Positions 44,991 through 54,233 of a DNA stretch of 64,000 nt are shown here, piece after piece. The notes beneath the pieces were generated by a model. That model saw only the letters and a list, made by a program, of their open reading frames with translations, did no database searches and had not been told where the DNA came from. Location of the stretch: positions 2,232,001-2,296,000 of the forward strand of contig OZ243096.1 of assembly GCA_965212165.1 (NCBI GenBank), given 5' to 3'. This DNA comes from RHLJ01 sp965212165. Its GTDB lineage: Bacteria; Bacteroidota; Rhodothermia; Balneolales; Balneolaceae. The stretch's first letter is position 1, and the number at the start of each line of letters is the position of its first letter. Both the position numbers and the translations under genes were made by a program.

Positions 44991-45016
44991 ATACTTTTAT
45001 AAAGTATTGAAATAAA
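44991..45016. promoter_or_regulatory. Palindrome plus shared 15-bp element (copy 2) in the GH/ROK divergent region
   Basis: ATACTTT-TAT-AAAGTAT (44991-45007) is a perfect palindrome and overlaps AAGTATTGAAATAAA (45002-45016), the 15-mer also found at 39813. A further AAAGTAT follows (45014-45020). It lies 26 bp before the minus-strand hydrolase start and about 110 bp before the ROK regulator gene. A ROK operator is the natural reading (inference). Confidence 0.5.
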
Positions 45017-45124
45017 GTATATATTAAAAAAGAATGCTCATTTAATATTTTTATTATTACTATTTGCCAAAAATTCTATCTTAGTAACACCATATTGTAT
45101 TCTTTTGATAAACAGTGAAAAATT

Positions 45125-46333
45125 ATGCCATCTAAAATCTATTTAAGAGAAAGTGAGTCAGATGTTTCTACCCTTAATCGGGTGCGAGTACTTCAGTTAA
45201 TAAGAGATGAGAAAGAAATTACTCGGCTTGACATAATTGGTAAAACTGGATTAAGTGCTCCAACTGTATCAAGAATAATTGATGCATTATTATCTAAAAA
45301 GCTAATTATCCAGGAAGAATTAGGCGAATCTAGTGGAGGAAGACCACCTCAGATTATTCGTCTCAATTCTAAGAATAATTATGTAATTGGGGTTGACATA
45401 GGTGGAGATTTTATTCGAGCGATTTACTCTAATCTAGACGGTGAATTTATATATGAAATTCATATCCCAACTGAAATTGAGCTCGGCTTTGATGGCATTA
45501 TGAAGAAAGTGGGCTCCCTAATTCAAAAACTGCATAGCCGAGGGAATGGAGACGACCGAAGTGTATTCGGTGTTGGAATTGCAGTTGCCGGTGTTGTAGA
45601 TAGCAAAAGTGAAAAAGTCCTCTATTCTCCTTCATTGAATTGGAATCATGTTGATATAAAAGTAGCACTTAAAAAATATACTGATTTAAGTATATCGATT
45701 GGTAATGTTGCAAATATGATTGCTTTAGGTGAGCTCTTTTATGGGATTGGATCTGCGTACAATAGCTTTATATCCATAAACTTGGAATATGGAATCGGAA
45801 CTGGGATTGTAATTAATAGAGCACCATTTCTTGGGTCAACTGGTTTTTCAGGAGAATTAGGACATATTGTAGTTAATGATAATGATGGAAGAATAGGCAG
45901 TGATGGAATTAGAGGAACACTTGAAACACATGCTTCTAGTTATGAAATCGTTAATAGTATTAAAGAGCGAATAGAACATGGTGAAGATTCTATTTTTAAA
46001 AATCATAAAGGATCAATCACAATATATGATGTAATTGAAGCAGCTAAGAATGGAGACACATTATCGAACCAAGTATTAGATAATGCTACTCATCTAATTG
46101 CAAAAGGCATAGATACAATGATCAAGTTATTTGATCCTGAAGCAGTTACTATTAACGGAGGCATTTCAATTAGAGAGTCTTTCTTTAACGATATACTCGA
46201 AAAGTTGGAAGAAACTAGTTTACCTAATCACCCAGTTGTTGTTCCAGTAATTCCTTCCACTTATAATGAACAAGGTGCTTTAATGGGAGCGTTCTCACTT
46301 GTTCTTAATAGAATAATGAAATTAGAATTTTAG
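45125..46333 (+). CDS. ROK-family transcriptional regulator of the uronate operon
   Basis: 402-residue NagC/XylR-type protein: winged helix-turn-helix (about 18-80, ITRLDIIGKTGLSAPTVSRI, SSGGRPP wing) followed by a ROK sugar-binding domain (GVDIGGDFIRAIYSN; NLEYGIGTGIVI; GFSGELGHIVV). Two key features are lost. The zinc motif CxCGxxGCxE is replaced by SDGIRGTLE (about 259-267), and the catalytic Asp of the N-D-A-N motif is Val (GNVANMIALGE). It is thus a non-kinase sensor without the structural zinc. It lies 15 bp before the SDR gene of the hexuronate operon and divergent from a hydrolase gene, so it most likely represses both and is relieved by a uronate or its derivative (inference). Confidence 0.9.
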   Translation: MPSKIYLRESESDVSTLNRVRVLQLIRDEKEITRLDIIGKTGLSAPTVSRIIDALLSKKLIIQEELGESSGGRPPQIIRLNSKNNYVIGVDIGGDFIRAIYSNLDGEFIYEIHIPTEIELGFDGIMKKVGSLIQKLHSRGNGDDRSVFGVGIAVAGVVDSKSEKVLYSPSLNWNHVDIKVALKKYTDLSISIGNVANMIALGELFYGIGSAYNSFISINLEYGIGTGIVINRAPFLGSTGFSGELGHIVVNDNDGRIGSDGIRGTLETHASSYEIVNSIKERIEHGEDSIFKNHKGSITIYDVIEAAKNGDTLSNQVLDNATHLIAKGIDTMIKLFDPEAVTINGGISIRESFFNDILEKLEETSLPNHPVVVPVIPSTYNEQGALMGAFSLVLNRIMKLEF

Positions 46334-46348
46334 AGATACGTATTTAAT

Positions 46349-47149
46349 ATGATGAATAAAATAGTAGTTATTACAGGGGGCGGTGGAGTACTTGGTGGTT
46401 CAATTGCCCAAGCTTTTGCAAGCCAAGGAGCAAAACTTGTATTACTAGGTAGAAATCTTGAATCATTAGAATTACAGAAAACGGAAATTCTGAATGAATA
46501 TGATACTGATATCCTATGCTGCGCTTGTGATGTATTAAATCAGGAAGAGCTAGAAGCAACGAAAAAACAAATTCTAGATAAATTTCAAACTATAGATATT
46601 CTTATTAATGCTGCTGGAGGAAATAGAAAAGGGGCAACAATAGCTCCGAACGAAAATTTCTTTGATTTGAATTTAGATGATTTTCAAAAAGTGACAGAAC
46701 TAAACCTTCATGGCACTGTTTTACCATCGTATATATTTGGTAAAGTAATGGCCTCAAATAAGCAAGGTGTTATCTTAAATATATCGTCTATGGCCGCTGA
46801 TCGTGTTATTACACGGGTTATGGGTTATTCGGCTTCTAAAGCGGCAGCAGAAAATTTCACGAAGAGTTTAGCAGTTGAGATGGCTCTTAAATTTGGTGAG
46901 GGAATTAGAGTTAATGCAATTGCACCCGGGTTTTTTATAGGGGAACAAAACCGAGAATTACTTACTAATTCTGATGGAAGTTATACAGATAGAGGTAAAA
47001 CTATTATCGCAAATACTCCGATGAAAAGATTTGGCGATAAAGAAGAAATTCAAGGTGCATGTCTCTTCCTCTGTAGTGATTCTGCTAAATTCATAACGGG
47101 AATTGTTCTACCAATTGATGGCGGATTTAGCGCATTTAGTGGAGTCTGA
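46349..47149 (+). CDS. SDR-family D-fructuronate reductase / mannonate oxidoreductase (UxuB-type role)
   Basis: 266-residue classical short-chain dehydrogenase. NAD(P) motif TGGGGVLGGSIA (residues 9-20), NAAGG motif, catalytic Ser in NISSM and Tyr-Lys in GYSASK, and the substrate loop ending in GEQNRELLTN. The tail GIVLPIDGGFSAFSGV is typical of the group found next to uxuA. By position between a ROK regulator and uxuA it should reduce D-fructuronate to D-mannonate, replacing the unrelated UxuB of E. coli. Start ATG at 46349 or 46352. One base separates it from the uxuA start. Confidence 0.88.
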   Translation: MMNKIVVITGGGGVLGGSIAQAFASQGAKLVLLGRNLESLELQKTEILNEYDTDILCCACDVLNQEELEATKKQILDKFQTIDILINAAGGNRKGATIAPNENFFDLNLDDFQKVTELNLHGTVLPSYIFGKVMASNKQGVILNISSMAADRVITRVMGYSASKAAAENFTKSLAVEMALKFGEGIRVNAIAPGFFIGEQNRELLTNSDGSYTDRGKTIIANTPMKRFGDKEEIQGACLFLCSDSAKFITGIVLPIDGGFSAFSGV

Positions 47150-47150
47150 A

Positions 47151-48362
47151 ATGAGCTTAACACAGTCGTGGAGATGGTATGGTCCTAATGATATTGTTTC
47201 ACTGAATGATATAGAACAAACTGGAGCTTTTGGCATAGTTAACGCATTGCATTCAATTCCTGTTGGTGAAGTCTGGGAATTAAAAGATATTAAGGACAGG
47301 ATAAAGCTAATCGAATGGGATGCTGATAATTCTAAACCTAGAAATTTGAAATGGGTTGTCGTAGAGAGTTTAAATGTGCATGAAAGTATTCGTCAAGGAA
47401 GAGTAGATAAAGAAGAATACATTCAGAAATATATTCAAAGTCTAAAAAACTTAAGTGAATGTGGAATTCAGATAGTATGCTATAATTTTATGCCATTGTT
47501 AGATTGGACTAGAACTGATTTAAAATATAAAGTAGTGGAAGGATCACTAGCACTTCGATTTGATTGGAATGCATTAGTAGCATTCGATTTATATATACTT
47601 GAAAGAGAAAATGCGTTAGATGATTATACAGAATCGGAAGTAGAAAATGCGAAAAGCTTCATCAAGTCACTAACTGAGAGAGATATTAAAGAGTTATCCG
47701 ATTGTATCTTACAAGGTTTACCAGGTACTTCAGAAGTACTTTCAATCGAAGAGTTTAAATCATTACTTCGAGAATATTCAGAAATTGATAGAGATAAATT
47801 GAGGCAAAACCTGAGATATTTTCTGCAAATTGTAATTCCAGAGGCAGAAAAATTAGGGATTAAGCTTTGTTGTCACCCAGATGACCCACCGTTTCCACTC
47901 TTTGGCATACCACGTATTGTATCTTCAGAAGAAGATTTGGAATATTTAGTAAACTGTTCGGTAAGTCCATCAAATGGGATTACATTTTGCACAGGATCAC
48001 TCGGGCCAAATCCAAAAAATGACTTACCAGGAATTATCAAAAGACTAGGTAATAATATTCACTTTGTTCATCTTAGAAATATTCAAAGACAAGAGGGGAG
48101 AAGTTTTTATGAAGCGAATCATCTTGGAGGTAGTATTGATATGTATGAGGTAATGGAGGCTTTAGTGAAAGAGTCGAAACGAAGGTTATCCTTAGGTAGA
48201 GACGATTATGCTATTCCATACCGTCCAGATCACGGGCATCAAATGATGGATGATCTAAATAAAGACATTCCATTTCATGGATACTCTGCCATAGGTAGAA
48301 TGAAGGGATTAGCTGAACTCAGAGGTTTAGAATTAGGAATTAGAAGGTCGTTAGCAAAATGA
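47151..48362 (+). CDS. uxuA: Mannonate dehydratase
   Basis: 403-residue enzyme that dehydrates D-mannonate to 2-keto-3-deoxy-D-gluconate. The start is ATG at 47151 (MSLTQSWRWYGPNDIVSL); the frame also opens at 47103 inside the SDR gene. Motifs: KWVVVESLNVHESIRQG, CYNFMPLLDWTRTDL, CCHPDDPPFPLFGIPRIV, CTGSLGPNPKNDL, HFVHLRNIQ and a C-terminal RPDHGHQM with metal-binding His/Asp. All are normal for UxuA. The stop overlaps uxaC by 4 bp (ATGA). Confidence 0.96.
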   Translation: MSLTQSWRWYGPNDIVSLNDIEQTGAFGIVNALHSIPVGEVWELKDIKDRIKLIEWDADNSKPRNLKWVVVESLNVHESIRQGRVDKEEYIQKYIQSLKNLSECGIQIVCYNFMPLLDWTRTDLKYKVVEGSLALRFDWNALVAFDLYILERENALDDYTESEVENAKSFIKSLTERDIKELSDCILQGLPGTSEVLSIEEFKSLLREYSEIDRDKLRQNLRYFLQIVIPEAEKLGIKLCCHPDDPPFPLFGIPRIVSSEEDLEYLVNCSVSPSNGITFCTGSLGPNPKNDLPGIIKRLGNNIHFVHLRNIQRQEGRSFYEANHLGGSIDMYEVMEALVKESKRRLSLGRDDYAIPYRPDHGHQMMDDLNKDIPFHGYSAIGRMKGLAELRGLELGIRRSLAK

Positions 48363-49759
48363 AACCATTTATCAATGATGATTTTCTGCTAGATAATGAA
48401 GCTTCAAAACAGCTCTATCACGACTTCGCAAAAGATTTACCAATTATCGATTATCATAATCACCTTCCACCAAAAGAAATAGCAGAGGATAGAAATTTTG
48501 ATAATCTAACTCAGATTTGGTTAGAAGGTGATCATTATAAGTGGCGTGCAATGCGTGCTTTTGGGATTGATGAGCATTTCATAACTGGCTCAGCAACTGA
48601 TAAAGAAAAATTTATCAAATGGGCGGAAACATGTCCCAACACTTTAAGAAATCCACTTTTTCATTGGTCACAGCTTGAATTAAAGAGATATTTTGGGATC
48701 GATGAGTTATTGAATTCCGAATCAGCTGATAGAATTTATGAAACTACACAAGAACAATTAAGAACGAAGGAGTTTTCTGTACAGGCATTGCTTTCAATAA
48801 TGAATGTTGAAACAGTTTGTACAACAGATGATCCTAGAGATGATCTTAATTATCATGTGGGCTTTTCATCAAGTGATTCTAAAATGAAGATGCTTCCATC
48901 TTTTAGACCTGACAAAGCTATTGAGTTTAAAAATGAAGAAACCTCTCTTAAGTATATTACTGAATTAGCTGAAGTATCTAGAATTGAGATCAATGATTTG
49001 GACTCCTTTATGGATGCACTTATGCAAAGGCACGATTACTTCCATTCGCTAGGCTGTAGACTTTCAGACCTTGGACTTCCATATATCGAGATTGAAGAAT
49101 TCTCCGAATTAGAAGTTAAATCAGCTTTCTCAAAATTACTCCAGTCTGCTTCTTTAACGGAAACAGAAATAAAAAAACTAAGAAGTTTTATTCTGCTTGA
49201 ATTAGCTAAAATGAATCATGAGAAGGGATGGGTTCAGCAGCTGCATTTAGGTCCAATTCGGAATAATAACTCAAGACTTTATAATACCATAGGGCCTGAT
49301 ACCGGTTTTGATTCAATAGGTGATTATCCGCAAGCAGATGGTCTTTCAAGATTTCTAGATTTTCTTGATAGTTCCAATCAACTTTCAAAAACGATTCTTT
49401 ATAATGTAAATCCTGCCCAGAATGAAGTATTTGCTACTATGGCTGGAAACTTTAATGACGGAAGTATAAAAGGGAAAGTGCAATGGGGTTCAGCATGGTG
49501 GTTCTTGGATCAACTTGATGGAATGGAAAAACAGATAAATACGCTTTCCAATATGGGTTTACTCAGTTGTTTTATTGGAATGCTAACTGATTCTAGAAGT
49601 TTCATGTCTTTTCCAAGACACGAGTATTTTAGGAGACTATTATGCAATATATTGGGAAAGGATATCGAAAAAGGACATCTTCCAAATGATATTCCATTAC
49701 TTGGAAAGTTGGTTACCGATGTATGCTATACTAATGCTAAAAACTATTTCAATTTTTAA
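48359..49759 (+). CDS. uxaC: Glucuronate (uronate) isomerase
   Basis: 466-residue uronate isomerase, amidohydrolase fold. Metal ligands His33 and His35 in DYHNHLPPKE, the FDNLTQIWL and KWRAMRAFG stretches, and CTTDDPRDDLNYH follow the family pattern; the late part holds LTDSRSFMSFPRHEYFRR. It converts D-glucuronate to D-fructuronate (and D-galacturonate to D-tagaturonate). With uxuA but no uxaA/uxaB genes, the route here is for glucuronate. Translationally coupled to uxuA by a 4-bp overlap. Confidence 0.96.
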   Translation: MKPFINDDFLLDNEASKQLYHDFAKDLPIIDYHNHLPPKEIAEDRNFDNLTQIWLEGDHYKWRAMRAFGIDEHFITGSATDKEKFIKWAETCPNTLRNPLFHWSQLELKRYFGIDELLNSESADRIYETTQEQLRTKEFSVQALLSIMNVETVCTTDDPRDDLNYHVGFSSSDSKMKMLPSFRPDKAIEFKNEETSLKYITELAEVSRIEINDLDSFMDALMQRHDYFHSLGCRLSDLGLPYIEIEEFSELEVKSAFSKLLQSASLTETEIKKLRSFILLELAKMNHEKGWVQQLHLGPIRNNNSRLYNTIGPDTGFDSIGDYPQADGLSRFLDFLDSSNQLSKTILYNVNPAQNEVFATMAGNFNDGSIKGKVQWGSAWWFLDQLDGMEKQINTLSNMGLLSCFIGMLTDSRSFMSFPRHEYFRRLLCNILGKDIEKGHLPNDIPLLGKLVTDVCYTNAKNYFNF

Positions 49760-49762
49760 AAG

Positions 49763-50800
49763 ATGAAGAAAGTAGTCACTTTTGGAGAAATCATGTTAAG
49801 GCTTTCTCCTCCTGGTTTTTTGAGATTTACTCAAGCTAATAGCTTTGATGTAGTATATGGAGGAGGTGAATCGAATGTAGCTGTCTCTTTAGCTAATTAT
49901 GGAATTCCAGTCGATTTCATTACAAAACTACCAAAAAATGAAATTGGTGAAAGCGCGTTAATGGAACTTCGAAAAAGAGGTGTAAATACAACAAATATTA
50001 TCCGTGGTGGTGATCGAATTGGTATCTATTTTTTGGAAACAGGCGCTGTAGCAAGAGGCAGTAATGTTATATATGACCGTGCTAACTCTGCTGTTTCTGA
50101 AATTCAACCAGGAATGATTGATTGGGAAACTGTTTTTGAAGGAGCTGAATGGTTTCATTGGACTGGTATTACACCTGCAATATCCAAATCTGCAGCAGAA
50201 GTTTGCAAAGAAGCATTAATTGCAGCGGATAAGTTGGGAATTACAATTTCAACTGATCTAAATTATCGAAAAAAGCTTTGGAATTATGGTGATGATCCTG
50301 AAGAAATAATGACTGATTTGGTATCGTACTGCGATGTAATTCTAGGTAATGAAGAAGACGCTCATAAATATTTTGGTATTCATCCTGAAGGTATGGATGT
50401 AACTCAAGGTGAGTTAATGGATTCAAAGAGTTTTGAATCGGTATGTAAACAAATCATGGAAAAATTCCCTAAAGCAAAGAAGGTAATCACTACACTTCGA
50501 GGATCGTATAGTGCTTCCCATAATTCATGGGCTGGAGTTCTTTATGATGGTGAACAACTTTTTGAATCTAATACCTATCAAATTACTCACATTGTTGATC
50601 GAGTTGGTGGAGGGGATAGTTTTATGGCAGGTTTAGTGTATGGATTGTTGACTTATAAGGGTGATGATCAGAAAGCTCTTGATTTTGCAGTTGCAGCATC
50701 CTGTCTAAAGCATACAATTTATGGAGATGCGAATTTAGTATCTGTTGATGAAGTAGAGAAATTAATGGAAGGCGACGCATCTGGGAGGGTAAGTAGATGA
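49763..50800 (+). CDS. kdgK: 2-keto-3-deoxygluconate kinase (PfkB family)
   Basis: 345-residue PfkB sugar kinase. N-terminal VTFGEIMLRLSPPGFLRFTQ and GGGESNVAVSLA, then STDLNYRKKLW, the ATP site VITTLRG and the C-terminal DRVGGGDSFMAG with catalytic Asp285. It phosphorylates 2-keto-3-deoxygluconate (KDG) at O6. Its place between uxaC and KDPG aldolase leaves little doubt about substrate. The stop overlaps the next gene by 4 bp. Confidence 0.93.
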   Translation: MKKVVTFGEIMLRLSPPGFLRFTQANSFDVVYGGGESNVAVSLANYGIPVDFITKLPKNEIGESALMELRKRGVNTTNIIRGGDRIGIYFLETGAVARGSNVIYDRANSAVSEIQPGMIDWETVFEGAEWFHWTGITPAISKSAAEVCKEALIAADKLGITISTDLNYRKKLWNYGDDPEEIMTDLVSYCDVILGNEEDAHKYFGIHPEGMDVTQGELMDSKSFESVCKQIMEKFPKAKKVITTLRGSYSASHNSWAGVLYDGEQLFESNTYQITHIVDRVGGGDSFMAGLVYGLLTYKGDDQKALDFAVAASCLKHTIYGDANLVSVDEVEKLMEGDASGRVSR

Positions 50801-51450
50801 ACAAGTCTTTTTTAGATAAAATTAAGTTATTTCCCATTATTCCTGTGTTTAATCATAAGGATAAACAGATCACTGAAAATGTACTTTCAGCTTGTTATAA
50901 ATCTGGAATGAGAGTATTTGAATTTACAAATAGAGGTGCCCATAGTGTTGATGTATTTAAATATATCATATCAAATAGATTCAAGTTTCCAGAAATGAGC
51001 ATTGGAATTGGGTCTATCATGAATACAGCTCAAGCTCAAGAGTATGTTAAAATTGGCGCAGATTTTGTTGTTTCACCTTATTTAGATTTATGGGTTGGCT
51101 CGTATTGCATAAAGGCAGGAAAACCATGGATTCCTGGCTGTGGAACATTAACTGAAATAATAAGCGCTCAAAAAGCTGGAGCTGATTTGATAAAACTATT
51201 TCCAGGTGGTGTACTTGGTCCAGAATTTGTTAAATCAGTACTTGGACCTTGCCCAGATTTAAAACTTATGCCTACAGGTGGAGTTGCTCCAACTAAAGAA
51301 AATTTAGAAAGCTGGTTTAAAGCAGGAGTTTTTTCAGTTGGTATGGGCTCAAAGCTTTTTAATAAAGAAATTATAAAACCTGAGAATCAAGAAGAATTGA
51401 TCAATAAAATATCTCAGTTAAAACCTCTATTAGCTGGGTTGAATAGTTGA
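50797..51450 (+). CDS. 2-keto-3-deoxy-6-phosphogluconate aldolase
   Basis: 217-residue class I aldolase that splits KDPG to pyruvate and glyceraldehyde-3-phosphate. Catalytic Glu42 in VFEFTNRGA, substrate strand SIGIGSIMN, PGCGTLTE, and the Schiff-base Lys133 in DLIKLFPGG are intact; PTGGVAPTKENL forms the phosphate site. The ATG overlaps the kdgK stop, and the TGA overlaps the TTG start of dctP. It completes the conversion of uronate to central metabolites. The Eda/KdgA name would be usual. Confidence 0.94.
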   Translation: MNKSFLDKIKLFPIIPVFNHKDKQITENVLSACYKSGMRVFEFTNRGAHSVDVFKYIISNRFKFPEMSIGIGSIMNTAQAQEYVKIGADFVVSPYLDLWVGSYCIKAGKPWIPGCGTLTEIISAQKAGADLIKLFPGGVLGPEFVKSVLGPCPDLKLMPTGGVAPTKENLESWFKAGVFSVGMGSKLFNKEIIKPENQEELINKISQLKPLLAGLNS

Positions 51451-52418
51451 AAAGGTTCTCAGTTTACATATTTATCTTTCTATTGATCTCATCCTGTACT
51501 GTTAAAGAGTCAGGTAAAACTCTCAGGTTAGCACATGCGCTAGATGTAAACCATTCTGTTCATAAGGCTATGGTTAGAATGGGAGAGGAACTAGAAAAGA
51601 TATCAGATGGTAAATTAAAACTTCAAATCTATCCTAGTCAGCAACTAGGTTCTGAAAGAGAACTTTTAGAACTACTTCAATTGGGGTCCATCGATATTAC
51701 TAAAACTTCAGCTGCAGTAGTTGAAAGCTTTTCTCCAGAGTACAAAGTCTTTAGTATTCCATACCTATTTAAGTCTAATGAGCATATGCTGAAAGTATTA
51801 AATGGAGAAGTTGGAGATCGAATTCTTAATAGTAGTGTAGAATTTAACTTTAGAGGACTTAGTTATTATGATGCGGGTAAGAGAAGCTTTTATACTAAAG
51901 ACCGACGTGTAGAAGTCCCATCAGATCTTGAAGGATTAAAAGTTAGAGTTCAAGCAAGTAATACAGCTATCCAAATGGTTAATAATTACGGAGCAGCTGC
52001 TACACCAATTCCGTTTGGTGAATTATATAGTGCACTGCAACAAGGAGTTGTTGATGCCGCTGAGAACAATCCGCCAAGCTTTTATCTTACAAGACATTAT
52101 GAGGTATGCAAATACTATATTCTTAATGAGCATACTACGGTTCCTGATATTTTAATGATCGGAGAAATTACTTGGAATAGACTATCTGATCAAGAAAAAG
52201 CCTGGGTTAAAGCTGCTGCAGAAGTTTCTAAAATCTATCAGTTTGAATTATGGAGTGAATCAGAGAAGGAAGCTTTAGAGGCTGTGAAAGAGGCGGGAAT
52301 TGAAATCATTTATCCGGATAAGACTCCCTTTATCGAAGGAGCACAACCTATGGTTGATAAAATGCTCGAAGACCCAGTTCTAAGAAATTTATATAACGAA
52401 ATTCAGAAGCTTGACTAA
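51447..52418 (+). CDS. dctP: TRAP transporter substrate-binding lipoprotein (DctP family)
   Basis: 323-residue solute-binding protein with a lipoprotein signal (LLISSC), not the free periplasmic form common in proteobacteria. DctP motifs: RLAHALDVNHSVHKAM, YPSQQLGSERELLELLQLGS, and LKVRVQASN with the carboxylate-binding Arg167, then ALQQGVVDAAENNP. By operon position it binds a hexuronate such as glucuronate. The start is TTG at 51447 overlapping the upstream stop. Confidence 0.93.
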   Translation: MKRFSVYIFIFLLISSCTVKESGKTLRLAHALDVNHSVHKAMVRMGEELEKISDGKLKLQIYPSQQLGSERELLELLQLGSIDITKTSAAVVESFSPEYKVFSIPYLFKSNEHMLKVLNGEVGDRILNSSVEFNFRGLSYYDAGKRSFYTKDRRVEVPSDLEGLKVRVQASNTAIQMVNNYGAAATPIPFGELYSALQQGVVDAAENNPPSFYLTRHYEVCKYYILNEHTTVPDILMIGEITWNRLSDQEKAWVKAAAEVSKIYQFELWSESEKEALEAVKEAGIEIIYPDKTPFIEGAQPMVDKMLEDPVLRNLYNEIQKLD

Positions 52419-52881
52419 ATTTGTATTTCATATCAACCGCATACTTAAAAATACTCTAGTTTTATTAATGGGAATACTTCTAATTAATGTTTGTTGGCAA
52501 GTGTTTTCAAGATATGTACTAAAAGACCCAAGTTCTTTTACCGACGAACTTGCCAGATATTTATTGATATGGCTTTCGCTTTTAGGTTCTGCTTATATGG
52601 TTGGGGAGAAGGAACATATTGCTATAAATATCCTATCAAAAAAACTAAGTACAAAGATACAAAGTGTCATTGTAAATGGTTCGATTCTGATTTTTGCTAT
52701 TACAGTGATGATTATTGGTGGTATGTACTTAGTAGTTACTGTTTTATCACTAGATCAACTCTCGGCTACTTTACAAATCCCAATGGGATATATTTATTTA
52801 GCAATACCTCTAAGTGGTATCCTGATATCATTTTATTCTTTAGTTAACATAACTGAATCTTTTAAAAACGAGGTTCATTAA
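52411..52881 (+). CDS. dctQ: TRAP transporter small membrane subunit (DctQ family)
   Basis: 156-residue protein with four membrane helices (about 12-32, 48-64, 87-108, 128-150). The QVFSRYVLKDPSSFTDELARYLLIW stretch, cited here by its R-Y-V and E-L-A-R core, is the DctQ signature. The start is TTG at 52411, overlapping dctP by 8 bp; an ATG at 52468 would cut into helix 1, so TTG is preferred. The stop shares a base with dctM (TAATG). Confidence 0.92.
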   Translation: MTKFVFHINRILKNTLVLLMGILLINVCWQVFSRYVLKDPSSFTDELARYLLIWLSLLGSAYMVGEKEHIAINILSKKLSTKIQSVIVNGSILIFAITVMIIGGMYLVVTVLSLDQLSATLQIPMGYIYLAIPLSGILISFYSLVNITESFKNEVH

Positions 52882-54167
52882 TGGAAGTATTGATACTCGT
52901 TTTAATTTTTCTGGTTTTACTCGCTTTAGGAGTTCCTATAGCTTTTAGTATCGGTTTAGCTGGTATTGGAACGCTGCTTGTGAATATGGATCCAGTTATA
53001 GCTTTTGCAACAATTTCGCAAAGAATGGCAACAGGTCTTGATAGTTTCTCATTATTAGCAATTCCCTTTTTTATTCTCGCTGGTCAATTAATGAATCAAG
53101 GTGGAATAGCAAACCGACTCATAAATTTTGCTAGATCACTGGTTGGAGTATTACCAGGAGGTTTGATTTATGTAAATATTATTGCCTGTATGTTATTCGG
53201 AGCAATATCAGGAAGCGCTGCTGCTGCTGCATCTGCAATTGGAGGTTTTATGACTCCAAAAATGGAAAAAGAAGGATATCCAAAACCATTTAGTGCTGCA
53301 ATAAATATTGCATCAAGTACAACTGGTTTAGTTATTCCACCAAGTAATGTTTTAATTATATATAGTTTAGCAAGTGGTGGGGCATCAATTACCGCTTTAT
53401 TTGTAGCTGGGTACATTCCTGGCTTATTAATGGGATTGGGCTTAGTAGGAGTAAGTTATGTTTATGCCCTAAGAAACGGATTGCCAAGAGAAACGGCTTC
53501 ATCATTAAAAGAAATTGGTAAAACTTTTTTCGATGCATTACCAAGTATGTTTTTACTCATTCTTGTAATGGGCGGAATAATTGGAGGTATTTTTACTGCA
53601 ACTGAAGCATCTGCAATAGCTGTTGTATATACATTGATTCTATCAATGATTATTTATAAAGAAGTTAAGTTTGAAGATTTACACAATGTTCTTTTAGATA
53701 CTGTAAAGACAACTTCTATTGTTCTAATATTAGTAAGTACATCTATTGCAATGAGTTGGGTTATGTCATTCGAAAATATCCCACAAGATTTAAGTTCATT
53801 TTTACTTGGAATAAGTGATAACAAGATTATAATTCTGATTACCATAAATCTCATTCTGCTTTTTGTAGGAATTTTTATGGATATCACACCAGCCTTACTA
53901 ATATTCACTCCAATATTTTTACCAATAGTAACCGACCTTGGTGTTGATCCAGTTCATTTTGGAATTATAATGGTAATGAACTTATGTATTGGATTATGCA
54001 CGCCGCCAGTTGGCTCTGTTTTATTTATCGGAGTATCAGTTGCAAAAGTTAAAATAGAGGAAGTATTAAAGCCATTAGTTCCACTTTTTATCGTTTTAAT
54101 TGTTGTACTCATGTTAGTGACTTTCATTCCAAATCTTAGTCTCTATCTTCCTAGCTTACTCGATTAA
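52881..54167 (+). CDS. dctM: TRAP transporter large membrane subunit (DctM family)
   Basis: 428-residue permease with about 12 membrane helices, sodium-driven. Family motifs: GVPIAFSIGLAG, AIPFFILAGQLMNQGGIANRL, FGAISGSAAAAASAIGGFM, TGLVIPPSNVLIIYS and GLCTPPVGSVLFI. It is the last gene of the operon that begins with the ROK regulator. No clear hairpin terminator is visible in the 66 bp before the next gene. Confidence 0.95.
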   Translation: MEVLILVLIFLVLLALGVPIAFSIGLAGIGTLLVNMDPVIAFATISQRMATGLDSFSLLAIPFFILAGQLMNQGGIANRLINFARSLVGVLPGGLIYVNIIACMLFGAISGSAAAAASAIGGFMTPKMEKEGYPKPFSAAINIASSTTGLVIPPSNVLIIYSLASGGASITALFVAGYIPGLLMGLGLVGVSYVYALRNGLPRETASSLKEIGKTFFDALPSMFLLILVMGGIIGGIFTATEASAIAVVYTLILSMIIYKEVKFEDLHNVLLDTVKTTSIVLILVSTSIAMSWVMSFENIPQDLSSFLLGISDNKIIILITINLILLFVGIFMDITPALLIFTPIFLPIVTDLGVDPVHFGIIMVMNLCIGLCTPPVGSVLFIGVSVAKVKIEEVLKPLVPLFIVLIVVLMLVTFIPNLSLYLPSLLD

Positions 54168-54233
54168 TAAGAGTTTATTGAGCCTATATAAATCATTCAT
54201 TCCTCTTCATGATTTCCGTATAATTAATTCATT

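Noticed and set aside
52491..52847. 118-codon plus-strand frame within dctQ
   Set aside because: Rich in Cys, Tyr and Trp, as expected of an out-of-frame reading; the dctQ frame has the family motifs and helices.
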